A stretch of 64,000 bases of DNA from Chondrus crispus (GCF_000350225.1 NW_005179249.1:327962-391961), one strand, 5' to 3'. Positions 1 through 10,774 are shown, numbered from the stretch's first letter. Notes: generated from the sequence alone by a model not told the origin. Program-made: numbers and translations.

Positions 1-592
1 GGAAGGTCCGCGCGACTTTTGGAAAGGCGGCAACGCGGGCGTCGCGGAAGGAAAGAACCCCTCTACGCGAAGGGGAAGCGTAACGGAGATCCCGGTAGAG
101 GCCGGGACGGGTACTGTACACCGGGGCCGGGACGCCCCAGGGAGCGGCGGAAGTGCGAGGGGCGCCACGGAGGAACCCCCACATGAGGGGGACAGCGGGG
201 AGTCGACAGCGGGATGACCCGCGGGAGGAGGAGACATGAGGATCACGTGGAAGCCCGCGTACGGGCGAGGAAGGTGAACGACGTCCGCACCGATGTGCGG
301 GAAGAAGCCGATGTAGGCGAAGGAAAGGGGTGCGCGGATGAGGACCGAGACGCAGACAGGGGAGAGGCGATCGGGGAGCAACGCGGGGGGATACGCCGTA
401 TAGCGGGGGGACAAGGCCAAGGCACGGGAAGGGGCCGGATCGGATATGGTTTCTTCAAGCGCTCCCCAAGGGTGAACGCGGACGTTCACTCTTGGAGGGG
501 GGGTCGTGTAGCAGAACGACGGATCTGCATTAGATTTAGATTTGGATCACTAACGGCAAGCGCACGACATCCGCAGTACTGACGCGCTTGTT

Positions 593-699
593 CACGTGTA
601 CCCCCACGTGTACGGGGCACACGCAACCCCACGCCCACACGTGTAATACACGTGTAGGAGGTGCGTACCACCGCGCGCACAGTACGCGTCTCACACGTG
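593..699 (+). promoter_or_regulatory. Cluster of five CACGTG boxes in the Gyp-A LTR
   Basis: CACGTG occurs at 593, 605, 638, 649 and 694, upstream of the TACATTAAAT box, where the LTR promoter region (U3) is expected. CACGTG is the core bound by many plant and algal bZIP and bHLH factors. A regulatory role is inferred. Confidence 0.45.
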
Positions 700-700
700 T

Positions 701-861
701 GCTGTCAGCCCCGACGGCTGACAGCATTACAGCGCGGGACGACCCGCGCTACAGTAAGTTACTACAGCATACCGGTACTGTAGTGTTATGATAGAGGCAT
801 TGGATACATTAAATACGAGCGAGACCGGCGGCGGCGTAGGGGGACAAGCACGGGCTTGTCC
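701..861 (+). promoter_or_regulatory. Conserved LTR hairpins I and II with a TATA-like box
   Basis: Hairpin I has a perfect 10-bp stem (701-710 with 716-725, loop CCGAC). The box TACATTAAAT lies at 805-814. Hairpin II has a perfect 8-bp stem (842-849 with 854-861, loop ACGG). The same order and spacing is seen in the solo LTR and in Gyp-G. The box could be the LTR promoter; this is inferred from its A/T richness and conservation. Confidence 0.5.
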
Positions 862-1159
862 ACGACCTACCGCTTAGGTCCGTCTTCCAGCTTAACTAAC
901 TCCCGCGATCCGCCTTCGCGCCCGTTAACCGCGGCAAAGCGGGTAGGGGACAGCCGCGTACGCGAGCGAGCCTAGATCCGCCTTCGCCCGTCAGCGCTGG
1001 TATGTTACCCAGCCCTGCCCCGGGGCGTCGAGGCGTAGATCGGCCCGCGCGTACTCTCGTCCCCGACCGTCCCTGTAGTGCAATGCACCTGTCGGGCAGA
1101 GACCGCGGTCCGATGGTCCAGCAAAAACAACAATAGCAACAAAAAGAAGAACTGCCGAT

Positions 1160-4100
1160 GGCACAGCGCGTAAAAGATCCGAAAGTAATATAGGATAAGC
1201 TCAACAAAATGTACAAGTCCACTTCTGAAGCAAGTATTGATGCATATTTGGTACAGTACCAGAACATTTCGATGGAACTAGGTGAGAAAGTGATGTCGTA
1301 CGTCAACCGCCTAACGCTTCTTGAAAACAAGCTCGCCGAAATCGGACATACTGTTCTCAAGGCTGATCGGCGTCGTACACTGCTGCGAGGTTTGTGTGAA
1401 GAATTTGCTGTCACTGCAGAGGTAATCAGAGCCACTGATAAAGATGTTCAGCAGGCCATTGCACTTCTCATAGTTCAAGAAGCTTCGTTTGGAGCTGATG
1501 ACACACAAGAGCAGGACCAAGCGGGAAAAGCCCTCGTTACCTCCGAAGTGAATGAGTGTACCCACAGCGGTCGAAAAGGGCATACTAAGGCAAAGTATTA
1601 TCACAACCCGGAAAGCCAAAGCTACCGCAAGAACCGCAAGCCTGGCTATCGTAGACCTCACCAAAAGGGCAAAAGTAACAAAGCAAGTTACAGAAGAACC
1701 GGTACATCAAATGAAAAGGCATACATGTCGTTCACAAGTCATGCTTTACCTTCGAAGCAGCCGACTGGAACAGGTATCAAGTCCAAGTGGTACATCGACT
1801 CTGGTGCATCTATGCACATGTATAACGATCGCACACTGTTCAGTTCCCTCTCTAAATCTTCCGAATATACAACAGTTGCAGTTGGAGATGGGAAGAAAGC
1901 CACCGTAGCAGGCTCAGGAAATGTGCGCTGTATCGCAGTTGTGAATGGCAACACAACATCAGTTGAACTTAAGAATGTCTTGTTCGTACCAAACCTCATG
2001 TGCAACCTGATTTCCGTGTCCAGGACAAGGCAAGCAGGCCTTAGAGTGGTATTTGATACCGGCAGGAAACAGGAGGGTATCTGCAAATTCGTGGCCAAGG
2101 CCTCAAACAAAGTTATTCTAGTAGGCATCGAACAGGAGCAAAATGGACTGTACGAAGCCATTGTTGGACCGGAGAAGCAGACTAGAGCACTGTTGTCAGC
2201 AACTAGCCACAAACAGTTATGGCACGAACGCTTGGGGCACGTTAGTGACTCTGTCATAACCGATACGTCTCCTCTTGTCATCGGAATGGATCTCAAGAAA
2301 GATTCAAAGCTGCAATTCTGCGATTCATGTGCAAAAGGAAAATCCAAACGTAGTCCACGCACTGCAACATCAAAAGAGGCTTCCATGTCTACAAAACCGC
2401 TCGACTTGGTTCACAGTGACATAGTCGGATCACTACAGCAACCATCTCTGGGAAACGCACGTCATTTTATTCCACTATATGACGATGCAAGTGGTCTCTC
2501 TCTCGTAAGATGTCTGAGGAAGAAAAGTGAAGCTGGAGCGGCACTGAAGGAAAGATCGTGGAGCTCGAGGCGGCATTTGGCGGCAAGGACAAAAGACTTC
2601 GCACGGACAACGGCAAAGAGTTCCTATCCAAGAACATGGAAAGGTGGCTGAAGAAAAAGGGAATTGCACAAGAGCCGACACCGGTGTACTCAACCGAGTC
2701 TAATGGAAAAGCGGAGCGTCTGAACCGCACATTGATGGACATGGCACGCACCATGCTAATGGATATTACTCACCTCAATGGATACAAAAGGCTCTGGGCT
2801 GAAGCCGTCAACATGTCCAACTTTCTCCGCAATAGGATGTACACAACAGCTTGCAATGAACCTAACAAAACAAAGTACGAGTGCATTATGAATCGGATGC
2901 CTGATCTAAGTACCGTGCGCAAGTTTGGAAGCAAGGCGTTTGCGCATATTCCGAAACAAAAAAGAAAGGGAAAGTTTGAAGGCAGGGCACACGTTGGATA
3001 CTGCATAGGATTAGAAAGAGGTAACAGCTACATGGTTTACATCCCGGAGAGGCGCCAGATTATTGTTTCAAGGGACGTATCATTCAATGAGAATGTAGAA
3101 AGCAACAAGACATCCACGGGGGACGCAGAAGCTAACACTGATGCTGCAATGGAACTTGTTCTTGAAAACATAGACATCGAAGAGGGTTCAGAAAAAACCA
3201 ATGAAGGATCACATGGGGTTTTGAATGGAGAAACAGCTGCGGTTGAAAATGGCACTCCTGTGGATAGTAGCGTCGACCTAGATGCTATCACACACTTCCC
3301 TGGCGTAAGGCGCTCCGCAAGGAGATCTGTACCTCCGCAGCGGTACGCAGCCCTTCTAACACTACAGGCACATATCGGAAATACGGAAGCTGCAACACTC
3401 CTCACTTATGCAGATGCTGTTCAAAGTTCGGACCAAGAGAGATGGAACGACGCTATGGCAGAAGAGATTCAAGAAATCGAGAAGAAAAATACATGGACAC
3501 TCGTGGAACTGCCGCCTGGACGAAAAGCAGTCAAGAACAAGTGGGTCTATGCCAAGAAAACGAACGCGGATCAGAACATTACAAGGTACCGTGCAAGGCT
3601 GGTTGCCAAAGGATTCACACAGCGAGATGGCATAGAATATGATGAGGTTTTTGCTCCTGTAGCCAGGTACTCTACAGTACGATTTATCTTGGCGATGGCT
3701 ACGCAACAAAATCTCGATCTTGTCCAACTAGACATCAAAGCAGCATTTCTAAACGGCAAGCTGGAAGAAGAGATATACATGGAGTAACCTCAAGGCTTTG
3801 AAATCCCTAGAAAACAGCACCTTGTGTACCGACTATACAAAGCACTCTACGGGTTGAAGCAAGCGTCTCGCGCTTGGCACTTGACTACTAACAGCCGTCT
3901 AAAATCTATCGGATGTAAGCGCTCAAACAGCGATGCCAGTCTTTACATCCTTTCTCTGGACTCTAAGAAAGTTTTCATCATAGTCTATGTTGATGACATT
4001 CTTTTGGCAGGCAGTGGGGTTGAGAACTTACAACGGGTTGCTACAATGATAGCCAAAGAGTTTGAGATTCGAGTCGACTTGCAAGTAACAAAGTTCCTTG

Positions 4101-4196
4101 GCATAATAATTCAACATGACAACGCCGCAGGACAAACGAGGCTGCACAGTGCACCTATGATTGCTCAGATTCTATCTACATTCTCCATGTTAGACT
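1160..4196 (+). pseudogene. Cop-B gag-protease-integrase-RT region
   Basis: Domains follow copia order. A gag segment with the copia signature DAYLVQYQN lies near 1.24 kb, followed by a basic region with a degenerate zinc knuckle near 1.55-1.65 kb. The protease active-site motif WYIDSGASMHM is near 1.79 kb. The integrase zinc finger (HERLGH ... CDSCAKGK) is at 2.22-2.35 kb and the integrase core with SNGKAERLNRTLMDM ends near 2.75 kb. RT starts near 3.4 kb (RARLVAKGFTQ, LDIKAAFLNG) and has the YVDD catalytic box near 3.99 kb. These parts would make virus-like particles, insert cDNA and reverse-transcribe RNA. The region is a fossil. Confidence 0.8.
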
Positions 4197-4790
4197 TGTG
4201 GTATAACCCCAAACGGAAATTAGATTAGGATCCGATCAGGGACAGTAAGGCAACGAGCCTTACAGCCATGCGCGCACACACGAGTCCTCCGCGTGTACGG
4301 GACGCGTACTACACGTGGAATGTCATCCCCGCCGGCTGACAGCGTTACAGTGTCGGTAGACCGGCACTACTGTAGAGTTATGATAGACTACAATGTACAT
4401 TAAATATGAGCGGACCGCCGGCGGTGGAGTACGACAAGCACGGACTTGTCAAGGATCCTCTACCTTGGTCCGCCCGCTTACTTTTAGGTACTTCCGTCCG
4501 TTTTACCTAGGAGTCGCACCGCGCGCGGGTTGAGGACGCGCGTAGCACGCCCACGAGCCGGCTCCACCTCCGCCCGACGGTACTGGATCGTCACCCAGTA
4601 CCGCTCCGGGGCGTGGAGGCGTAGAACCGCTCGCGCGTGCGCACGTCCTCCCCGATCCCGCTCTACCACCGCTACTTCGAGCCCGTGCTCCGTTCCGTGG
4701 GTGGGCCGTGCTTCTGTCTTCCCGCCGATCGGGGTCTTTCCGAACTGTCAGTACTCACTCCCCCTCGTCGTTGGGGGTGATTATACTACA
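4197..4790 (+). repeat. Solo LTR of a gypsy element
   Basis: A single 594-bp LTR (TGTGGTATAAC ... TTATACTACA) is flanked by AGACT on both sides (4192-4196, 4791-4795). No internal region is present, so this is the product of recombination between the two LTRs of a former gypsy insertion in Cop-B. It shares the hairpin and box layout of the Gyp-A and Gyp-G LTRs: hairpin I at 4321-4341, TACATTAAAT at 4396-4405, hairpin II at 4433-4450 and an apical stem GGTACTGG/CCAGTACC at 4579-4602. Confidence 0.92.
4532..4650 (+). other. Structured element III in the solo LTR
   Basis: The outer stem GAGGAC/GTCCTC (4532-4537 with 4645-4650) encloses an extended hairpin. Its lower helices CCTC/GAGG and GCCC/GGGC are shared with Gyp-G. 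Its apical stem GGTACTGG (4579-4586) pairs with CCAGTACC (4595-4602) around an 8-base loop. In Gyp-G the apical stem has another sequence (CAGCGCTGG/CCAGCGCTG) that is still fully paired. Lying downstream of the TATA-like box, it would be in the transcribed leader. Confidence 0.55.
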
Positions 4791-4863
4791 AGACTGTCGC
4801 ACTGCTTCAAATCCACTTCCACAAGGCATTAACCTAAAGAACACTATAATACCAGAAGGTGAT

Positions 4864-5304
4864 TGTCGAGATACGGGGGCCACGCCCTGCGTGTGCTGTC
4901 ATTAGAACAGCATTACAGAAGACCATGACAGATGATCATATCCTTGATCCAGTTGATCCAATCTGCCCAGACAATTACACGGAAGACGAAAGGTTGTAGC
5001 TTTAATTAATTGTAGGGTATTGCAAAGTGCAATTCGAAGACAGACATTGTCAGCAGATGTACGGCGAATGAATAAGCTGTCTCTTCTTCTTAAGGTGCGA
5101 GTGCGAGCGACCATGTCGCGAAAGAGATCGAGGCTAGAACGAAATCAATAAACAAGGTTGTGCACCAACTTCTGACGACTCCCTCCAAGGCGGGTAGTCG
5201 TACCGTCGTTCTCTCAGAGGACTCAATTTCTTGCGAACAGTCCAGGCTCTTGCGCGCCTGGTTCCCGAGTCAACGTTTTCACACTATAACGGAGTTTTTC
5301 GACA
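4864..5304 (+). repeat. 5' LTR of Cop-C
   Basis: This is the 441-bp left LTR, which begins TGTCGAGATACGG and ends TTTTTCGACA. It is nearly identical to 10328-10769. The sequence following it starts TTCGCGAATC, which is not a usual primer binding site. Confidence 0.93.
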
Positions 5305-5375
5305 TTCGCGAATCAAGAAACGCTTCGTCTCCAGCGTTTTGCCAATTTTAACGTACAGAACTTCCGACAATCAAA

Positions 5376-7076
5376 ATGCCGCCTACAGCTCCATCCTCGT
5401 CTATTGATGGCCAAATTGATAGTGCTGCGGCTGCACAGGACATGACTTATGTGCCTTCTAATCCTTTTGGTAACATTCGACTCAGCAATGCCAACCAAGA
5501 AGGTCTCTTCAACCTTTTCTCGGGCTACGCCTCACAGAGCCCCGCTCCTCAGCAAGACGATCTTTTGTCTCAGATCCGGGAAGACCTAGATCCTCGCGAG
5601 CTAGTGCACCCAATGGTCACTGTAAACTACGAGATTTATAAGAAAATTCGTTTGTTCTTAAACGAGAGGGATGTGCCTACCCCAGCGACAGTCGAGTCCG
5701 GTAACCTCATCGTTAATCGTATCGTATGCGCGGTATGAAATCGAGATGCAGATCAGGGCGACAGAGTGAAGGCCATTGACCAATTCAAAGCCATAAAACG
5801 CGGAGAGTTTGTGCCCTCTTCACCATCTACCCCTGGCGGCAATCCATTTGTATCCCCATACATCCATCTCCCCGCGACGGTCCCTCACACCTCTTCTTCG
5901 GGGCCTACACAAGGTCCACCTTCATACTCCCGTGGTTCAGAAATTAATTATGCCGCCAAAGGGATGAGTTCCGCGTATCATTCAGACAAGCAAAAATTCT
6001 GGGGTAAAAGCGATGAAGATTGGCCTACCAGACTGTGTCGCTATCAGTTCATGTGCGGCCAGAACAAGGTCACAGGCTCTGATCGTATCGACTACATGCA
6101 CTACCTGCTTGATGGCGCAGCACTTCACTTCTTCATTAATGAGATCAAGGGCCGCGTCAACAACTACGGTGATGTCATCAGGCGTTTCAACGAACGCTAT
6201 GCTTCTGCTGCAAAGCAGGACTACGTATCCCAGCGCCTGAACAAGATTCATATCACACAATTCGAGACAGAGGATAACACCAACGCGGCCGCCGCATTGC
6301 GCTGCACCATTGATGAAATCGACAGGCTTACACCAATGTCGCACCCCGACGATCGCACCGATCGTGCCAAGACATTGCATTTGCAACAAGCCGTTGTTGG
6401 GAGAGATTGGGCTCGGACCGTCCTTTCCAATGTTAGTGCTAATCAGCTCAACTACCATACACTCATCGAACGCTTGGAATACTCCCTTCAGCAGTCCGAA
6501 AAACATCGAGAGGCCTCCATCAACGAATCTACTCTCGGTAACTCACTTCGCACATCCCGCTGGAAGAGTACAAATTTTGCTGGACAAGGTCGCTTCGCCA
6601 ATGTACCTCGCAGTCGCAACTCAATTGTACCCAGCTATTTGAGCAATTCACATGGCGACCGCGGCGCCTCCCGCAGAACCTCCCCAAACGAGACATGGCC
6701 GCGCCGTAACTTTAGCAGGTCCAACTATACTTGTCACAACTGTGGTAAGGTCGGGTGTCGTTGGTATCGCTGTAAGGAGCCGATGGATATGCAACGCGTC
6801 ATTCGAAACCGGATGGCGATGACCCGGAATCCTTCATCTAGAAGATCGCCATCCGGTGTAAACGTCACTGAAGCAGTCGATGAGTTGGCAAACGAAATGA
6901 TGGAAACCATGATGGTATCCGATTCTACGGTAGCTGATGCGTCCGACAACGTCATACTCGAAGCAAGCACTGCTGATAGTGACGAAGAACTACTGAAGGA
7001 GGCATCGTTCACCACGGGCGTACACTTTGATGTACCGGAAGATGATGAGACTGATCTGCACCAGCCGAGTTTTTGA
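5376..7076 (+). pseudogene. gag: Cop-C gag region
   Basis: This is the capsid/nucleocapsid region. A Pro/Ser/Gly-rich N-terminal part is followed by a helical capsid-like segment (FWGKSDEDWPTRLCRYQFMC near 6.0 kb) that resembles retrotransposon gag. Near 6.73 kb comes a metal-knuckle-like motif, CHNCGKVGCRWYRC, with cysteine where the usual CCHC knuckle has histidine. The C-terminus is acidic. The protein would package element RNA. Not a single uninterrupted frame. Confidence 0.65.
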
Positions 7077-7243
7077 GGCGGGGTATGTCTTGCCGCAATA
7101 CCCCGCTCAACAGGCTCAAAGAACCGCCCGATAAACCCGAGAGCACATCTCTCGCACGTGAACCCCGTCTTTCTCATGCTCTTCGTGCTGGCCCGAAACA
7201 CGCAAACACTCCCTGATCTTCTCCTCATTTCCACAGTCATATT

Positions 7244-7834
7244 TTGAAAGAGGTGCTGGATGTCAAAGCGCGTAAACCTCGGTTGGCAGCTGCGAAACAA
7301 TATAGTAGTACCACTTTTGAAGGTGCCTGCATTGACACGGGTGCTCAGAAGACTGTATGTGGCTTAGCTCAAGCTAAAGCATATTGCCTCGCTACTCGTC
7401 AACCTTTCCGTCTTTTGGAATCTCCATTCGTGTATAAGTTCGGTGACGGGATTCGGACTAGTCTAGGAAAGATTCAGATTGAGATGCAGATTCACAAGGA
7501 CTTGTCATTCCCATTTTGGGTAGACGATGTCGATTCAGATGTTCCCTTACTCCTTGGACTCGATATACTTGACAAGCACACACTGGTAGCTGACAACGTA
7601 GAAAATCGCCTCGTTCACAAGAAGCAAGGATGGTACCTCCCGATCACTAGGGCACATGGTCATCTATTTGTGCGGTGGCATGTACACAGTGTCCTCTTTT
7701 CTCGACCAGAACTTGAACGATTGCACCTACATTTCTTCCATCCTTCTACTCAAAAGCTTCTTAATCTGTTGAAACGGGGTATGCCGGAGCGCATAAATAC
7801 CAAGACACCGAAGCTAGCTCAGGACATTGCCTAA
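7244..7834 (+). CDS. Cop-C aspartic protease region
   Basis: This is a retropepsin-type protease. The active-site motif CIDTGAQKTVCG is near 7.33 kb, and the hydrophobic DVPLLLGLDILD near 7.54 kb matches the flap-to-C-terminal part of retroviral proteases. The following segment, which includes HLHFFHPSTQKLLNLLKRG, resembles the start of an integrase zinc-binding region. It would cut the polyprotein. Cop-D encodes the same arrangement. The active site DTGA differs from the DSGA of the other copia elements here. Confidence 0.65.
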   Translation: MKEVLDVKARKPRLAAAKQYSSTTFEGACIDTGAQKTVCGLAQAKAYCLATRQPFRLLESPFVYKFGDGIRTSLGKIQIEMQIHKDLSFPFWVDDVDSDVPLLLGLDILDKHTLVADNVENRLVHKKQGWYLPITRAHGHLFVRWHVHSVLFSRPELERLHLHFFHPSTQKLLNLLKRGMPERINTKTPKLAQDIA

Positions 7835-7861
7835 AAGTGTCAGGGTTGTAAAAGGTTTGGC

Positions 7862-10297
7862 ATGCGCCCGTATCGCTTCCGTGTTTCTCTTCCCAGTGAT
7901 GAGATAATTTTCAATCATGAAGTAGCTATCGACCTGTTATGGGTAGAAGGTAATCCCGTTCTACATATAGTTGACACGCAAACTGGGTTTCAAAGTGTCG
8001 CTCTGCCAAAGAGTCTCAGTGCTCAAAACATCTGGAACGCCTTTATTGAAGCTTGGGTTACGGTTTACGTCGGTTACCCGAATCGCATACGTGCAGATCA
8101 AGGCTCGGTCTTTACGTCTAAATTCTGGCATGACGTGACCGCACTGTATGGTATTGAGCTGCAACTTTCGGGTGTCCAAAGTCACAACTCTTTAGGCATA
8201 GGTGAACGGTACCATGCTCCATTGCGTCGCACATTCCGCAAAATACGAGCACAGTACCCAAGACTCGATCCAGAAGTCACCCTGCGATTAGCTGTGAAAG
8301 CCGGAAATGACACCCTGGGCCCACGTGGGCTTGTCCCTACAAAGCTAGTATTTGGAATAGACCCAGTCTTCGCCGCCGTTAACGCAAAGCTTCCTCATCA
8401 ACGCGATCGTATGGCCGCTCTTGATCTTGCGCGTCGAGAGATGGCAAAAATTGCCGCAGAGCTACGCATTCAGCAAGCCCTCCGGTCCCAACTGCCTCCT
8501 GCGACGCGCTATAACATCAACCCCGGCGACGATGTGTTGGTGTACAGAGAGGAAGAAAAGGCTTGGATAGGTCCCTATCAGGTGAGGAAGATCATGGGGA
8601 AAGAGGTGTTTGTGGATTGGAACGGAAAGGAGAAGCACTACAACCTATCACAAGTCATTCCAGCACCCTCTGCACAGGGCGATCGTGAATTACAGCGCCT
8701 ACTATCCGGGATGGAACAGTTTCGATCCAACCCTCCACCTGGCGTCATGCTTACTGAGATTCTTCATCCCGCTGATCCTCGAGGACGCTCCGGTATCTTC
8801 GAGGAAGCTAAGGCCAAGGAACTCGCTGGCCTCGCCGGACGCGGCGTCTACAAGATCGTCAGTAAGGAGGAGGTACCTGCGGATGCTAACATACTTGGGG
8901 GGCGTTTTGTGCTCGCTATCAAGAACGCCAACACTGATAAGCAACTTTTCAAGGCCCGCTTCGTGGTCCAAGGGCACACCGATACAGAGAAACATCTCCT
9001 CGTGCATAACAGCACCAACCTTCGTCAAAGCTCGATTCGTCTACTCATTGCCATTGCTGCGGTGTTTGGATTCAGATTGTGGTCGCAAGACGTGTCGCAA
9101 GCTTACCTACAGAGTGCCGACAAGCTCATGAGAGACGTCTACGTTAAACCATCTAAAGAATTTAATCTCGAACCAGGACATTTGTTACAGTTGCTCAAGC
9201 CTCTTTACGGCTTATCGGACTCCGGGGATTATTGGCACGTCACATTTTCTAAACACTTACGTGAAGAACTCATGATGACACAGACAACTGGCGATCTATC
9301 CCTTTTTTTCAAGGTTGCGCATGGGAAACTGAGGGGATTAACTGGAGCTTATGTAGACGACACTATTGGTGGGGGTGATTTGGAGTTCGAGTGCGAGTCG
9401 ATGATCACTGGGCAACGCTTTCAATCCAAACCGAGGGAGTATGACCAGTTTCAGTTCGCTGGTATCCAAATCGAGAAGCTAGAAGGTGATGACAGCGGAT
9501 ATCTCATGCACCAAGAGCGATTTGCGAGAAAGATTACGCTGCTTGATTCAGCCTGCACCTTCCCGCAATTTCGCTCAAAGAGACAGGAGTTGGCCTGGCT
9601 TATTCACACAAGACCTGATCTTGCGGGTGCAGTAAATCTAGCTGCACAGGTTACTGAGTCTCATTTTAAAAAGAAAAATGTCAAAGCTGTGAACGACATT
9701 GTTGCGCGAGCACAGAAGAATGCGAAACGCGGAATTCGACAACATCGTCTCGACCAAGACACGCTTTCCCTGCGCGTGTTCACTGATTCATCTTTTTCCA
9801 ATACGCCCAGTCTTCGATCGCAGCTCGGCTTCGTTGTGCTTCTCTGTGATGCGTCCCGCCGGTGTAATATACTACATTTCGCATCATACAAAAGCAAGAG
9901 GATTAGTCGTTCAGTCATGGGAGCGGAGGTGTTAGCCTTCGCTGATGGGTTTGATTACGCTTACCTGTTGCGACACGATCTCACTCGCATCCTGAAGACC
10001 AACCTTCCCCTCGCTATGCTGACCGATTCTGACAGCCTATTCAAGACCATTATTAGATCAACCACCACGACCGAGAAGCGGCTGATGATAGATGTGAAGG
10101 CCGCCAGGGAGGCGTACCACAAGCAGGAAATAAGCGACGTCGGCTGGATTCGATCCGAGCACAATCCTGCTGATGGTGTGACCAAGTCCGCACCGTGCCC
10201 TGTCCTGGAACAGCTGTTGGATACTGGGCGCATCGACGTTCCTGTGCAACAATGGGTCGTACGCTCTCCGCTCAAGCCGCAGAAAGTTCAGAGGTGA
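7862..10297 (+). CDS. pol: Cop-C integrase-RT-RNase H
   Basis: This is an 811-residue open frame. Residues about 15-150 form the integrase core (AIDLLWVEGNPVLHIVDTQT, RADQGSVFTSKFW, SLGIGERYHAPLRRTF). At about 225-265 there is a small barrel-like segment with WIGPYQVRKI. The RT starts near residue 285 (KARFVVQGH near 360) and has the catalytic box AYVDDTIGGG near 500, in the copia-type layout. RNase H follows from about 640 (RVFTDSSF, MGAEVLAFADG, LTDSDSLF). The order integrase before RT is the copia hallmark, yet the GPY motif after the core is typical of gypsy integrases. Confidence 0.8.
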   Translation: MRPYRFRVSLPSDEIIFNHEVAIDLLWVEGNPVLHIVDTQTGFQSVALPKSLSAQNIWNAFIEAWVTVYVGYPNRIRADQGSVFTSKFWHDVTALYGIELQLSGVQSHNSLGIGERYHAPLRRTFRKIRAQYPRLDPEVTLRLAVKAGNDTLGPRGLVPTKLVFGIDPVFAAVNAKLPHQRDRMAALDLARREMAKIAAELRIQQALRSQLPPATRYNINPGDDVLVYREEEKAWIGPYQVRKIMGKEVFVDWNGKEKHYNLSQVIPAPSAQGDRELQRLLSGMEQFRSNPPPGVMLTEILHPADPRGRSGIFEEAKAKELAGLAGRGVYKIVSKEEVPADANILGGRFVLAIKNANTDKQLFKARFVVQGHTDTEKHLLVHNSTNLRQSSIRLLIAIAAVFGFRLWSQDVSQAYLQSADKLMRDVYVKPSKEFNLEPGHLLQLLKPLYGLSDSGDYWHVTFSKHLREELMMTQTTGDLSLFFKVAHGKLRGLTGAYVDDTIGGGDLEFECESMITGQRFQSKPREYDQFQFAGIQIEKLEGDDSGYLMHQERFARKITLLDSACTFPQFRSKRQELAWLIHTRPDLAGAVNLAAQVTESHFKKKNVKAVNDIVARAQKNAKRGIRQHRLDQDTLSLRVFTDSSFSNTPSLRSQLGFVVLLCDASRRCNILHFASYKSKRISRSVMGAEVLAFADGFDYAYLLRHDLTRILKTNLPLAMLTDSDSLFKTIIRSTTTTEKRLMIDVKAAREAYHKQEISDVGWIRSEHNPADGVTKSAPCPVLEQLLDTGRIDVPVQQWVVRSPLKPQKVQR

Positions 10298-10327
10298 CTA
10301 CCACTTTCGCCTTTAGAATCCCCCGAG

Positions 10328-10769
10328 TGTCGAGATACGGGGGGCCACGCCCTGCGTGTGCTGTCATTAGAACAGCATTACAGAAGACCATGATAGATGA
10401 TCATATCCTTGATCCAGTTGATCCAATCTGCCCAGACAATTACACGGAAGACGAAAGGTTGTAGCTTTAATTAATTGTAGGGTATTGCAAAGTGCAATTC
10501 GAAGACAGACATTGTCAGCAGATGTACGGCGAATGAATAAGCTGTCTCTTCTTCTTAAGGTGCGAGTGCGAGCGACCATGTCGCGAAAGAGATCGAGGCT
10601 AGAACGAAATCAATAAACAAGGTTGTGCACCAACTTCTGACGACTCCCTCCAAGGCGGGTAGTCGTACCGTCGTTCTCTCAGAGGACTCAAGTTCTTGCG
10701 AACAGTCCAGGCTCTTGCGCGCCTGGTTCCCGAGTCAACGTTTTCACACTATAACGGAGTTTTTCGACA
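10328..10769 (+). repeat. 3' LTR of Cop-C
   Basis: This 442-bp copy matches 4864-5304 with about three differences. The bases before it (CTTTAGAATCCCCCGAG) do not form a purine tract. Confidence 0.93.
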
Positions 10770-10774
10770 GTGAT

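Larger units (their letters stand above)
1..1085 (+). mobile_element. Gyp-A: 3' end of a Ty3/gypsy element
   Basis: This is the 3' end of a gypsy element: about 500 bp of internal sequence, a purine tract near 491-503, and an LTR starting at 507. The sequence just before the purine tract (472-489) is a hairpin that Gyp-G repeats at the same place (36516-36533). The upstream motif GCTCCCC is also shared, so Gyp-A and Gyp-G are relatives. The rest of 1-470 is GC-rich with no recognisable domain. The element enters from outside the window and its LTR stops short of the expected CTACA end. It is an incomplete fossil. Confidence 0.7.
507..1085 (+). repeat. LTR of Gyp-A, incomplete at its right end
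   Basis: The LTR begins TGTAGCAGAAC. It shares, in order, four landmarks with the Gyp-G LTRs and the solo LTR at 4197-4790: a GTCAGCC/GGCTGAC hairpin (701-725), the box TACATTAAAT (805-814), a GGACAAGC/GCTTGTCC hairpin (842-861) and a CAGCGCTGG hairpin with an 8-base loop (992-1017). Overall base identity between the families is modest. The last 100 bp or so seen in the relatives is absent. Confidence 0.7.
4864..10769 (+). mobile_element. Cop-C: divergent copia-order LTR retrotransposon
   Basis: The element has 441/442-bp LTRs (TGTCGAG ... TTCGACA) and a perfect GTGAT target duplication at 4859-4863 and 10770-10774. The two LTRs differ at about three positions, so it is young. The internal order is gag, protease, integrase, RT, RNase H, which is the copia order, but the proteins are very divergent from the other copia elements here. 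I see no TGG-type primer site after the 5' LTR and no purine tract before the 3' LTR. It looks nearly whole, with about two or three interruptions; some could be frame changes the family uses. Confidence 0.9.
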
